Shown: positions 32,270 through 40,820 of the stretch, one piece after another
Position numbering within the stretch: the stretch's first letter is position 1
How the letters are laid out: every line of letters starts with the position of its first letter
From: a virus
Direction: 5' to 3' (one strand)
Length of the DNA: 64,000 nt
IMG/VR virus record: IMGVR_UViG_3300015371_000026
Coordinates: 1-64,000 of that record
The notes under the pieces: model-generated
Database searches by the model: none
Told to the model about the DNA's origin: nothing
Seen by the model: only the letters and a program-made list of their open reading frames with translations
Made by a program: the position numbers and the translations under genes

Positions 32270-33223
32270 ATGCCAGACCCTGACTTCACGATCGGACAGG
32301 GCGACAGCGCGGCGGTCTTGACAGGCATCGTGCTCGACCAGCAAGAGCAGCCGGTCAACATCAACGGTGCTGCGCTGCTGCTGCGCGTCGCGCCGATCGG
32401 CGGCGGCTCGCTAATCGTCTCCGGCACGGCGCATGTCGACCAGGTTGGCGACGGCTCAGACGGCACGCGCGGAGACTGGTCGTACGAGTGGAAGACCGGC
32501 GAGACCGATGTCCCCGGGTTCTACCTAGGGCAGCTCGAAGTGACGTTCCAGGGCGGGCTGACGCAGACGTTCCCAGAGCCCGGGTTCATGCTGATCAAGA
32601 TCGAGGACCAACTCCCGCTCGCGCCCGCGTACATCACGCGCGAGGAGCTGAAGCTGTCGCGCGAGATGACCGGGTACGCGTTCGAGGATCACGAGATCGA
32701 CATCGCGATCGGCGCGGCGTCGCGCGTGATCGACGACGCGACAGGTCGGCGCTACTTCGCTGACGCTGTCGCGACGAACGAGCGTCTGTACTCGGCGCGC
32801 TCGTGGCGTCGCGTCGAGATCGACGACCTGATCGAGCTGACATCGTTGGAAGTCGACCGCGACGGCGACGGCGACTACGAGGAGGTCTGGAGCGCAGACC
32901 GCTACCTACTCAACCCAGCTAACGCACCGGCTGACGGAAAGCCGTGGGACGAGATCGCCGTGCGCACTGAGAGCGGCTGGACGTTCCCGCTCGGAGCGAA
33001 TCGCATCCGCGTCACAGGGAAGTTCGGCTGGAAGGCCGTGCCGCCCGAGCTGAAGATGGCCGCGAGCATTCTCGCGCAGCGATACGTGCTTCGCCTACGG
33101 CAGGCACCGTTCGGGATCGTCTCAGCCGGGATGGAGTCTGGTGCGCTGATGCGGATCGCGCGCAACGATCCCGACGTCGCGCCGGTGCTCGACACGTTCA
33201 CTCGCAAGACCCCGTTCATCTAA
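32270..33223 (+). CDS. Head-tail connector protein with N-terminal Ig-like domain
   Basis: ATG after GAGAGGAGGCAACG. Residues 5-112 look like an Ig-like baseplate/fibre (BppU-type) domain: FTIGQGDSAAVLTGIVLDQ...FYLGQLEVTFQGGLTQTFPEPGFMLIKIEDQ. Residues 118-317 resemble the HK97 gp6-type connector: YITREELKLSREMTGYAFEDHEIDIAIGAASRVIDDATGRRYF and PPELKMAASILAQRYVLRL. The connector ring joins portal and tail. The Ig-type extension on a connector is uncommon. Confidence 0.65.
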   Translation: MPDPDFTIGQGDSAAVLTGIVLDQQEQPVNINGAALLLRVAPIGGGSLIVSGTAHVDQVGDGSDGTRGDWSYEWKTGETDVPGFYLGQLEVTFQGGLTQTFPEPGFMLIKIEDQLPLAPAYITREELKLSREMTGYAFEDHEIDIAIGAASRVIDDATGRRYFADAVATNERLYSARSWRRVEIDDLIELTSLEVDRDGDGDYEEVWSADRYLLNPANAPADGKPWDEIAVRTESGWTFPLGANRIRVTGKFGWKAVPPELKMAASILAQRYVLRLRQAPFGIVSAGMESGALMRIARNDPDVAPVLDTFTRKTPFI

Positions 33224-33634
33224 ATGGCAGACATGGAAGCAATCGCGAAGGCGCTCGCCGCGAATCTCTCGACGGCGACCGGCGTTCAGGTCACGCCGTA
33301 CGTGCTGACTAACCCAGGCTCGCCGACGTCGCACGTGTTCCCGAGTGCGATCGAGTACGACCTGGCCGGGTCGCGCGGTCTCGACCGCTGGATCTTCACC
33401 TGCCAGGTGATGATCGGTCTTGCGAGCGACATCGGCGCGCAGCTGACGCTGTACAAATATCTGTCAGAAGAACGCTCAGTGAAGACAGCGGTCGAATCTG
33501 ATCCGCAGCTGGGCGGGAGAGTTGCTGATCTGCGCGTCACACGCTGCGGCGGCGTTCAGTTCCTGACAGTCGAAGGTCGCGGTCCGTACGTTGCCGCGGA
33601 ATGGTCCATCGAGGTCTACGTACCGGGCGCGTAG
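33224..33634 (+). CDS. Tail terminator/completion-like protein (136 aa)
   Basis: ATG abuts the TAA of the connector gene. An alpha-beta protein: N-terminal helix (AIAKALAANLSTATGVQV), then WIFTCQVMIGLASDIGAQLTLYKYL and a beta-rich end (YVAAEWSIEVYV). This matches the fold order and gene position of phage tail terminator proteins, between connector and tail tube. Ends in TAG. Confidence 0.6.
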   Translation: MADMEAIAKALAANLSTATGVQVTPYVLTNPGSPTSHVFPSAIEYDLAGSRGLDRWIFTCQVMIGLASDIGAQLTLYKYLSEERSVKTAVESDPQLGGRVADLRVTRCGGVQFLTVEGRGPYVAAEWSIEVYVPGA

Positions 33635-33652
33635 TCAGAAGGGAAGGAGCAC

Positions 33653-34072
33653 ATGCCCTACAACCCGTTCGTGATCCGCAACCCGGCGATCAAGATCAAC
33701 AGCGTTGATCTCAGCAGCTGGGTCGGAGAGGTCGCAGTCGACATGACTGCCGACGACGTCGACGTGACGGCGTCAGGTGCCGGAGGCAAGCAGCGTCTCC
33801 TCGGTATCCGCGACGACTCGTTCAAGCTCACTGTCTTCTCCGACTTCGGAGCAGGCGCGATCGACCAGACACTCTGGCCGCTGTTCAACGGTGGCTCGCT
33901 GTTCCTGGTCGAGGTGTGGGCATCGGGCACCGTCTCGTCGACGCTCAACCCGAAGTACAGCGGAACCTGCATCCTGACCAATTACTCGCCGATCTCGGGC
34001 GCGATCGGCGACGCCGCAAAGACCGACATCACTCTGCCGGTTCAGGGCGTTATCGCACGCGCCACTACATGA
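33653..34072 (+). CDS. Major tail tube protein
   Basis: ATG after GAAGGGAAGGAG. A 139-residue lambda gpV-type tube protein: IKINSVDLSSWVGEVAVDMTADDVDVTASGAGGKQRLLG, TVFSDFGAGAIDQTLWPLFNGG, LVEVWASGT and GTCILTNYSPISGAIGDAAKTDITLPVQG. Gene order (terminator, tube, chaperones, tape measure) supports this. It polymerises around the tape measure protein. Confidence 0.82.
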   Translation: MPYNPFVIRNPAIKINSVDLSSWVGEVAVDMTADDVDVTASGAGGKQRLLGIRDDSFKLTVFSDFGAGAIDQTLWPLFNGGSLFLVEVWASGTVSSTLNPKYSGTCILTNYSPISGAIGDAAKTDITLPVQGVIARATT

Positions 34073-34452
34073 GCATCAAGATCGACGGGATCCCGGGTCT
34101 GGACGGCGAGTACCCGCTGGATCTGTCGACGCTCAAGAACAAGGACTTCCGTCGCGTCAAGCAGATGACGGGAGTCCGCGCGATGGAGATGGAAGAGGCG
34201 CTAGAGCACGGCGACAACGATGTGCTCGTCGCGTTCGCTGCCATCGCACTGGAGCGCTCGGGTACGCGCTTCCTCGAAGAACAGCTCTGGGAGGGTCCGA
34301 TCGGTTCATGCACGTTCGTCGAAGACGTACAGCCGGAGGTGCGCGAACCCGAGGACCCTACCCCGAGCGAACAGCCGCCCTTGAACGAGCCAGACGAAGG
34401 CACTTCTGGCGGAACTGGCGAGCAACCTGGGGGCGATACCCCTCAGACGTAG
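34069..34452 (+). CDS. Tail assembly chaperone (G-type)
   Basis: ATGA overlap with the tube gene; 127 residues. An acidic-basic helical core (LKNKDFRRVKQMTGVRAMEMEEAL; VLVAFAAIALERSGTRFLEEQLWEG) is followed by an acidic, Pro-rich tail. Frame and position match the shorter of the two tail chaperones that prevent aggregation of the tape measure protein. The frame ends at TAG 34450-34452; part of the ribosomes probably shift to the -1 frame at about 34429. Confidence 0.75.
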   Translation: MSIKIDGIPGLDGEYPLDLSTLKNKDFRRVKQMTGVRAMEMEEALEHGDNDVLVAFAAIALERSGTRFLEEQLWEGPIGSCTFVEDVQPEVREPEDPTPSEQPPLNEPDEGTSGGTGEQPGGDTPQT

Positions 34453-34583
34453 ACGCCGAGTGGTTCTGGTACGCGATGGTCGGGCACGTTTGCGGACTAG
34501 GACCACTCGATCTACGCGAGCTAACACCGGCGCAGATGATGAGCTGTGCAGAGCTAATCGAGGAGGCCACGCGTAGGAGATGA
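34429..34583 (+). CDS. Tail assembly chaperone C-terminal part (-1 frameshift, GT-type)
   Basis: In the -1 frame the sequence after the G-rich CCTGGGGGC (34426-34434) reads RYPSDVDAEWFWYAMVGHVCGLGPLDLRELTPAQM and continues to 34583, a sound coding sequence with no start of its own. The longer fusion would be about 171 residues. The run of five G (34429-34433) is the likely slip site, though it is not a perfect X-XXY-YYZ heptamer. Programmed -1 frameshifting between tail chaperones is conserved in long-tailed phages. Confidence 0.75.
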
Positions 34584-34987
34584 ACTTCAGAGTGTTCACA
34601 CGCGGCTTCGGTTCCACAGCTCGCGCGTTCGCGAAGGTCGAGATCACTGTCGACCCGCTGCTGTCGCGCGAGCTACGTATCGCCGCCGAACCTGTGAAGG
34701 AGGCGGTGAAGCAGAAGGCGATGCAGTGGGGCCAGGCTGGCGCGACACAGTCGCAGACCGCTCGTGGCGTACGTGTCTCGCGACACGGGTTGGAGGTACG
34801 TGTCGAGCAGGCCGGGCCGAAGTCGAGCAACGTACCGCTGCGCCGACCGAACTACGGCGGCGTCCAGATGCGCCACTTCTTCATGCCTGCGCTGGAGGAG
34901 CATCAGGACGAAGTCGTGCAGGGAGTCGAGCTGATCATCGACGGTCTGATCGCCGAGTCGATGGCGCTCGGGCTAACGAAAGACTGA
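34580..34987 (+). CDS. Minor tail/head-tail joining-like protein (135 aa)
   Basis: ATGA overlap with the frameshifted ORF. It has AAEPVKEAVKQKAMQWGQAGATQSQTARGVRVSRHGLEVRV and, later, RRPNYGGVQMRHFFMPALEEHQDEVVQGVEL, which resembles HK97 gp10-type joining proteins, where the final helix follows an MRxxFxPAL motif. Such genes usually come before the tube gene; here it sits between chaperones and tape measure. Confidence 0.5.
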   Translation: MNFRVFTRGFGSTARAFAKVEITVDPLLSRELRIAAEPVKEAVKQKAMQWGQAGATQSQTARGVRVSRHGLEVRVEQAGPKSSNVPLRRPNYGGVQMRHFFMPALEEHQDEVVQGVELIIDGLIAESMALGLTKD

Positions 34988-34988
34988 C

Positions 34989-37900
34989 ATGGCCGTAAAG
35001 ACCATCTTCGTCAACATTCTCGCGAACGCCAACCAGTTTAAACGTGAGCTGCGCGGCGCCGTCATCGCGACGAACGAGGCGAACATCGGTCTCAAGCGGT
35101 ACGGCAAGGCAGCTGGTGTCGCCGGGGTCGCGCTCGGCGCCGGTCTGGTCGTCGGTCTGGAGAAGTCCGCGAAGGCCGCGATGGTTGCGCAGGAGCAGAC
35201 CGCTCGACTCGACCAGGCGTTTCGTCGCTCGCATGTCGCGATGTCTGACTTTACGGGCCAGATCGACAAGGCCGAGAAGTCGTCGCGCAACCTGGGCTTC
35301 ACGAACGCTGCTGTACGCAACTCGCTCGGCTCGCTTGTGATCGCGACTCACAGCGGCAGGAAGGCGATCGCTGATCTGTCGGTGGCAGAAGATCTCGCGC
35401 GCTTCAAGCACGTCGATCTCGCGACTGCGACGAAGTCTCTGACGATGGCGATGGCCGGGTCGCAGCGCGCGCTCAAGCAGCTCGGCATCAACGTCCCGAA
35501 GGTGACGACCGCGCAGGACGCGGCACGCAAGGCGTACGACGCGGCGCGCGAGGCGATCAAACGCCACTACGACGGGATGGGCAAGCTGACGGAGGCGCAG
35601 AAGGAGCAGCGCCAGAAGGCGCTCGATCTGGCCAAGTCGAAGTACGACGGCGCGAAGGCTGACGCGAAGGTCACCGACTCGCAGTCGACCGCAGCGAAGG
35701 TGATCGCGAAGGTGCGCGACCTGATGCACGGACAGGCGGAGGCATACTCGAAGACAGCGGGCGGCGCGATGGAGAAGTACCGCGCGCAGATGGACAACCT
35801 GAAAGAGGTGATGGGCAAGGCGGTGCTACCGGCTATATCGGCGATCGCTGGTGCTCTCGCGAAGTTCTTGGGTGTGCTCTCTGATCACCCGACGCTGCTG
35901 AAGGCGCTCGCGCTCGGACTCGGGATCATGGCGGTCGCGATGATGGCGGCGGGCGCTGCGTCGTTCTTCGCGTCGTCTGCGTTGTTCACGACAACGATCG
36001 CCGTCGGCGCGCTTGAAGTCTCGCTGCTCCCGCTCGTCGCAGCGTTCGCTGTCGTCGCAGCTGCCGTCTACCTCGGGATCAAGTACTGGCCGCAGATCAA
36101 GGACGCGATGGAAGCTGTGTGGCAGTGGATCAAGAGCACGTTCGTCCCGATCTGGGAGACGCTGCGCGACGCGGCGGTTACAGCGTGGGAGAAGATCAAG
36201 AACGCGCTCGTCACTACGTGGGAGGCGATCAAGACAGCTGCGACGGTCGCGTGGGAGGCGATCAAGACGGTGATCACCACTGTCTGGAACTCGATCGTCT
36301 GGGTCTTCGAGCACCTGACGATCGCCGGTCTGATCCTGTCCCACTGGAACCAGATCAAGACGTTCACTGTCGACGTCTTCAACGCCATCGTCGGGTTCTT
36401 CAGTGCGCTACCCGGTCGTATCGCCGACGCGTTCGTCACCGCGTGGGAGGCGGTGAAGGGGAGACTGAGCGGCGCGTTCGACTGGCTGAAGACGCACGCC
36501 GGTCAGGTCATTAGCGGTGTCGTCGGCACGTTCACGTCTCTGCCTGGAAAGATCGGCGACGCGATCGGCGGTGCCATGCACTTTCTGAAGGAAAAGATCG
36601 AGTCACTGTTCGCCTGGAAGACGGTCGTCGGCTGGGTCGAGCACGCACTCGGCTTCTCTGAGCACTCCGAGTTCTTCGGTGACATCGGTATGAAGATCGT
36701 GCGAAGCATCGCGCGTGGTGTCGGTGAGGCGAAGGACCTACTCGTGAACGCGATCGAGAAGATCGCTGGGAGTCTCAACCCGTTCAGCGGAGGGTTGCAG
36801 GGCGGCGGCGTGAGCGGGAAGGGCGGCACCGGTGTTCCTACGGGCGGCGGCTCTACTCTTCCGCTGCTGCTGTCGTGGGCAAAGCAGGAGGGCATCGCTG
36901 TTACCTCGACGACGTCGGGTAACCACGTGAAGGGCAGCTTCCACTATCAGGGACGGGCGATCGACGTATCTGGATCAGCGCCGATGATGGCGAAGTTCTT
37001 CCTCGACACGATCAAGCGGTTCGGCGTCGGCAGGATCAAAGAGTTGTTCTACGACCCAATGGGCTACTTCGTCGACAACGGTCGAGCTGTGAGGGGCGCC
37101 ATCGGCGGGCACTCTGACCACGTCCATCTCGCGCTCGCCGCTGGTGGGATCGCGAACAAAGCGACGATGGCGCTGATCGGCGAGGCTGGCCCTGAGGCGG
37201 TTGTCCCGCTGCGACGCTGGGAGCAGGGCTGGCAGGAGGTCAAGCAGTCGCAGGACGACGGCTGGCGACAGCTGAGCAAGTCATACGCAGACGGCGAGGC
37301 CGAGGCGCGCGAGCGCGACGTGCGTAACGCAGCGCAGTCTGAGACGCAGACGCGGGTCACGCAAGAGCAGCTAGCAGACATGATCGCGAACATTCAGGCG
37401 CTCCCGCCGGGGTTCAACGAGGCGCTCGGGATCTTCGGCATGACCCAGCAGGTGAACGACGAGACGAATACGACGAGCGTCACCGACTCTGTCGACACCG
37501 CGTCTGTCGAGTCGTCGAGTTGGCTCTCGAAGATCTTCGACGCTGTACAGCCGCTGAACGACTCGCTCAAGAACATCGCCGATATTCTGTCGAATAGAGG
37601 CGGCGGCGGCGGCGGCAGCGGCGGCGGCGGCAGCGGCAGAGGCGGCGGCGGCGGCGGCGACGGCGGCGGCAGCGGCGGAGCCGGACAGTTCACTCAGATC
37701 TACCCAGAGGACGCCGGGTTCGTTCAGGTCGGCGGCGGCGTCGGCGACACCGGCTTGTTCGGCGGCGGCGGTGCTAAGACGTCGGGCGTCTCCTCTGCGC
37801 TCGCCGCGCTCGGTACGCTCTCGCCTCCGCACGGGATGCACCGCGACGGCCCGTTCTGGTATTCGGTCGAAGGGTCGAAGGGAATGCCCGCGCCGCTGAT

Positions 37901-38255
37901 CCCGAATATCTCGAACTGGCTCAAGCAGTACACCGGGCGCGGACTTTCACCAGCGCAAGCGATCGGGATCAACAAGTGGTGGCCCGCGCACTACCCGCAG
38001 ATCGTCAAGGGCATGGCGCGCGGCGGCGTCTTCACGAAGCCGTGGGCGGGAATGATGAGCGTCGCTGAGCGCGGGCCAGAGGGCTTCGTCCCGCTCGGTC
38101 GCGGCGACAGTCTCGGCGGCGAGGTGCACATCCATCTACACGGCGGCACGTACATCGGCGGCAGGCCGGAGCAGATCGCGCGCGACCTAGAGGGCCCGCT
38201 GCGGCAGGCGCTCTACCGCACGAAGAACAACAACGGGTCGCTGGAGTTCGGCTAG
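34989..38255 (+). CDS. Tape measure protein with peptidase-like domain
   Basis: The largest ORF for its place: 1088 residues. N-terminal helical, Ala/Lys-rich part; two or three hydrophobic segments at about 300-365; Trp-repeats every 11 residues (AWEKIKNALVTTWEAIK pattern) at 395-445. Residues 625-715 contain SFHYQGRAIDVSG and GGHSDHVHLAL, the zinc ligands of an M15/VanY-type peptidase, which could cut peptidoglycan at infection. A GGxA-x-LIGEAGPEAVVPL motif lies near 730 and a related MSVAERGPEGFVPL near the end. A Gly-Ser linker spans 870-900. It sets tail length. Confidence 0.88.
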   Translation: MAVKTIFVNILANANQFKRELRGAVIATNEANIGLKRYGKAAGVAGVALGAGLVVGLEKSAKAAMVAQEQTARLDQAFRRSHVAMSDFTGQIDKAEKSSRNLGFTNAAVRNSLGSLVIATHSGRKAIADLSVAEDLARFKHVDLATATKSLTMAMAGSQRALKQLGINVPKVTTAQDAARKAYDAAREAIKRHYDGMGKLTEAQKEQRQKALDLAKSKYDGAKADAKVTDSQSTAAKVIAKVRDLMHGQAEAYSKTAGGAMEKYRAQMDNLKEVMGKAVLPAISAIAGALAKFLGVLSDHPTLLKALALGLGIMAVAMMAAGAASFFASSALFTTTIAVGALEVSLLPLVAAFAVVAAAVYLGIKYWPQIKDAMEAVWQWIKSTFVPIWETLRDAAVTAWEKIKNALVTTWEAIKTAATVAWEAIKTVITTVWNSIVWVFEHLTIAGLILSHWNQIKTFTVDVFNAIVGFFSALPGRIADAFVTAWEAVKGRLSGAFDWLKTHAGQVISGVVGTFTSLPGKIGDAIGGAMHFLKEKIESLFAWKTVVGWVEHALGFSEHSEFFGDIGMKIVRSIARGVGEAKDLLVNAIEKIAGSLNPFSGGLQGGGVSGKGGTGVPTGGGSTLPLLLSWAKQEGIAVTSTTSGNHVKGSFHYQGRAIDVSGSAPMMAKFFLDTIKRFGVGRIKELFYDPMGYFVDNGRAVRGAIGGHSDHVHLALAAGGIANKATMALIGEAGPEAVVPLRRWEQGWQEVKQSQDDGWRQLSKSYADGEAEARERDVRNAAQSETQTRVTQEQLADMIANIQALPPGFNEALGIFGMTQQVNDETNTTSVTDSVDTASVESSSWLSKIFDAVQPLNDSLKNIADILSNRGGGGGGSGGGGSGRGGGGGGDGGGSGGAGQFTQIYPEDAGFVQVGGGVGDTGLFGGGGAKTSGVSSALAALGTLSPPHGMHRDGPFWYSVEGSKGMPAPLIPNISNWLKQYTGRGLSPAQAIGINKWWPAHYPQIVKGMARGGVFTKPWAGMMSVAERGPEGFVPLGRGDSLGGEVHIHLHGGTYIGGRPEQIARDLEGPLRQALYRTKNNNGSLEFG
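37600..37682 (+). repeat. GGC-rich microsatellite coding a Gly/Ser linker
   Basis: A run of GGC codons broken by AGC, AGA and GAC encodes a flexible Gly/Ser stretch (about residues 871-898) in the tape measure protein. It is the most repetitive DNA in the window and is prone to slippage in replication and sequencing. It separates the peptidase-bearing region from the C-terminal domain. Confidence 0.8.
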
Positions 38256-40820
38256 ATGACGACGTTCCAGAAGGCCAACGCTGGTCTTCTGGTGCGGGGC
38301 GGTGCGGGCGCATGGATGACGCCGCCGAAGTGGTCGGGCCGCGCGGGCATGGCGCAGCTGATCAGCGAGGTCGACTGGCTCGGCAACCCGACGGCTCCGT
38401 ATCGCGACCAGGTGCAGTACGCCGACGGCTGTACGAGCTACTGGCGCTTCGCGTCTGAGTCGCAGTTTCCAGACGAGCAGGGCATAGGAACGGGCACGAT
38501 CAACGGCGGGACGCGCGTCAATCCCGGATTACTCCCGTACGATCCCGACCCGGCGCTGACGTTCAACGGCAGTAGCCAGTACGCGAACGTCGTCGGCCCG
38601 TACAACCAGGCGGGCTCATGGTCTGTCATGGGCTGGCTGCGCTTCGCGTCGCTTCCCGGTGCGCTCAAGCCGATCTTCGCCAAGGACGCGTACAAGCTGG
38701 AGATCGACTCGGGCGGACACCTGGTGTTCACCGTGATCAACCACGTATCGGGCGGCTCGACGATGACGCAGGTGACGAGTCATACGGTGCTGACCGCGAA
38801 CACGATCTACCACGTCGCCTGTACCCATGTGTCCGGGGTCGGGATCAATCTCTACATCAACGGCGTGCTCGACAACACCGCCGCACATACGATCGGGGCG
38901 GAGTTGTGGGGGTTGCCGCTGCTGTTCGGCGCTCGCCACTCCGGCACCTCTCCGTCGTTCGGAACGGTTGGCACCTCCACGATAGGCGGCTCGACCGCCT
39001 ACACGATCACCGCGCCAGCGAGCATCGCCAGCGGCGACCTGCTCGTGGCGTACCTGTTCGGAGCGCCAGGTGCGGGGCAAGCGCTGGTGACTGCTGTACC
39101 GGCAGGCTGGATCCGGCTCGACTCGTCGATCAATGTGCTCGGCACTGGTGAGTTCAACGAGCTGTACTACAAGATCGCCGGAGCGGGTGACGTAGGTGCG
39201 GGGTCGTACACGTGGACGACGAACATCAACGTGTTCGGCAGCGGGAGCATCACGCGATTCACCGGCGTGGACACGACCAGCCCCTTCGCCAATCCTCCCT
39301 ACGCGCTCGTTAGCAACGTGACGAACCACTCCGGCGGGACGAACGTCCCTCTGTGCGACGATACGCTCGCTGTCGCATACATCGGGGCTAGCAGCGGGGC
39401 GTTCTCATCGAGCATCGGCACAGAACGCTATGACTTCTCTGGGCAGGGCAACTACGCGATGTACACGCTGGCTGTGGGTGCGGCGGCGACAACGGAGTTT
39501 GTGATCAGCGGTGCCGGTCCGGCTAACGACATCGTCCGCACCCTGTTCCTGAAGGGCCCCGACGCTCAAGACTTCAACGCTGTCACGCTCGACGAGTGGT
39601 CGTTCCACACGATCGCGCTTAGCGCAGACGGCGTGCGCGGCTACTACGAGGCGAGGCTCTCGGGTGTCGCTCGCTGGGAGGAGCTGCTGCACAACAACCT
39701 CCCCGACGTGCGCACGCTCCAGTTCCAGTACGGGCGACAGTACGAGCTGAACAGGATGGAAGGCGGAGGCGGGAGCGCGCCGATCAAGAACCAGACGCGC
39801 GACTACGACCCAGCGAACACCAACTCTGCGCACTACCCGTACGTCAAGCCGAACCGCAAGATCCGCTTCCGCGCCTACTACAGCGGGCGCTACTACCCGC
39901 TGTTCCAGGGACTCGTCGAGCGCTGGCCGTCGAGCTGGGATCAGCCCTCGTACGACGAGATGAAGGTCACGCTAGCGGACGGTTTCAGACAGCTCCAACG
40001 CGCGGGCGTCTCGGGTCAGCTCAGCGCAGCACAGAGCGGCGCGCAGATCAACGAGCTGCTCCGACGCGCGCTCTGGTCGCAGAGCAACCGCGCCATTGAC
40101 CCGGGCTTCTACACGATGGCCGCCGACACGTCGCCCGGCATCGCTGAGGCGAAAGGGCTGATCGAAGACATCGCCGACTCCGAGCTGGGGATCTTCTTCA
40201 TCGACCACACGCAGCCGGGGTCGCCCGCGACCCACCACGACAGTCGACACCGCTGGACTGTGTCGCGCAGCTCAGTCGCGCAGGCGACGTTCGCAGACGA
40301 CGGGAGCGGCATCTACTTCCAGCAGCTCGACCCGTCCGACGACGACGACAACATGGCGAACGAGTGGCAGGTCACGTCCGCGAACGGTACGCTCGGGTCC
40401 GCGGTCGATCCCGTCTCTCGCGTCGAGAACTACCCCGTAACCAAGACGCGCTCGACACGGTTGGACAACCCGCTCGACGCAGAGGCGCAGGCGCGAGCGC
40501 TACTGCTCGACACCGCGCGCCCGATGCTGCGCTTCGACAAACTCGTCGTGCGCATGGGCGGGAATACCGCAGCGATCGTCTGGCAAACATGCCTGTCCCT
40601 CGCGATCAGCGACCTCGTGCTCGTCGTCAAGTCGCCTGTGCCGTCCGCTGGCGGGTCGACGATCACGCGCTACTGCTTCATCGAGGGCATCGGCTGGGAC
40701 ATCCAGCCGAACTACTGGGAGGTCAGCTACCAGCTCTCGCCGCAGGGGACGCTGCCGTTCATCGACGCGGCGCTGCTACTCGAACCCGTCTCGTACTGGC
40801 GGTTCGACACCACCACCTAG
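38256..40820 (+). CDS. Distal tail/hub protein with split LamG domain (854 aa)
   Basis: ATG abuts the tape measure TAG in frame. Residues 1-55 are a tail-attachment segment. A LamG sandwich starts at SYWRFASES (about 58), runs to LLFGARHSG (about 232), and resumes at about 435 (TLDEWSFHTIALS); between them sits a separate beta domain (VPAGWIRLDSSINV...; YYKIAGAGDVGAGSYTW) of about 200 residues. Residues 460-835 are the hub-like part (RTLQFQYGRQYELNRMEGG; YPLFQGLVERWPSSWD; YNPV-type region), typical of actinophage minor tail proteins. The last residues (LLEPVSYWRF) start another LamG domain, cut by TAG. Confidence 0.75.
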   Translation: MTTFQKANAGLLVRGGAGAWMTPPKWSGRAGMAQLISEVDWLGNPTAPYRDQVQYADGCTSYWRFASESQFPDEQGIGTGTINGGTRVNPGLLPYDPDPALTFNGSSQYANVVGPYNQAGSWSVMGWLRFASLPGALKPIFAKDAYKLEIDSGGHLVFTVINHVSGGSTMTQVTSHTVLTANTIYHVACTHVSGVGINLYINGVLDNTAAHTIGAELWGLPLLFGARHSGTSPSFGTVGTSTIGGSTAYTITAPASIASGDLLVAYLFGAPGAGQALVTAVPAGWIRLDSSINVLGTGEFNELYYKIAGAGDVGAGSYTWTTNINVFGSGSITRFTGVDTTSPFANPPYALVSNVTNHSGGTNVPLCDDTLAVAYIGASSGAFSSSIGTERYDFSGQGNYAMYTLAVGAAATTEFVISGAGPANDIVRTLFLKGPDAQDFNAVTLDEWSFHTIALSADGVRGYYEARLSGVARWEELLHNNLPDVRTLQFQYGRQYELNRMEGGGGSAPIKNQTRDYDPANTNSAHYPYVKPNRKIRFRAYYSGRYYPLFQGLVERWPSSWDQPSYDEMKVTLADGFRQLQRAGVSGQLSAAQSGAQINELLRRALWSQSNRAIDPGFYTMAADTSPGIAEAKGLIEDIADSELGIFFIDHTQPGSPATHHDSRHRWTVSRSSVAQATFADDGSGIYFQQLDPSDDDDNMANEWQVTSANGTLGSAVDPVSRVENYPVTKTRSTRLDNPLDAEAQARALLLDTARPMLRFDKLVVRMGGNTAAIVWQTCLSLAISDLVLVVKSPVPSAGGSTITRYCFIEGIGWDIQPNYWEVSYQLSPQGTLPFIDAALLLEPVSYWRFDTTT

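Noticed and set aside
37600-37682. CRISPR or regulatory meaning for the GGC repeat
   Set aside because: It is in frame in the tape measure gene and encodes a Gly/Ser linker; there are no spacers or unit structure.
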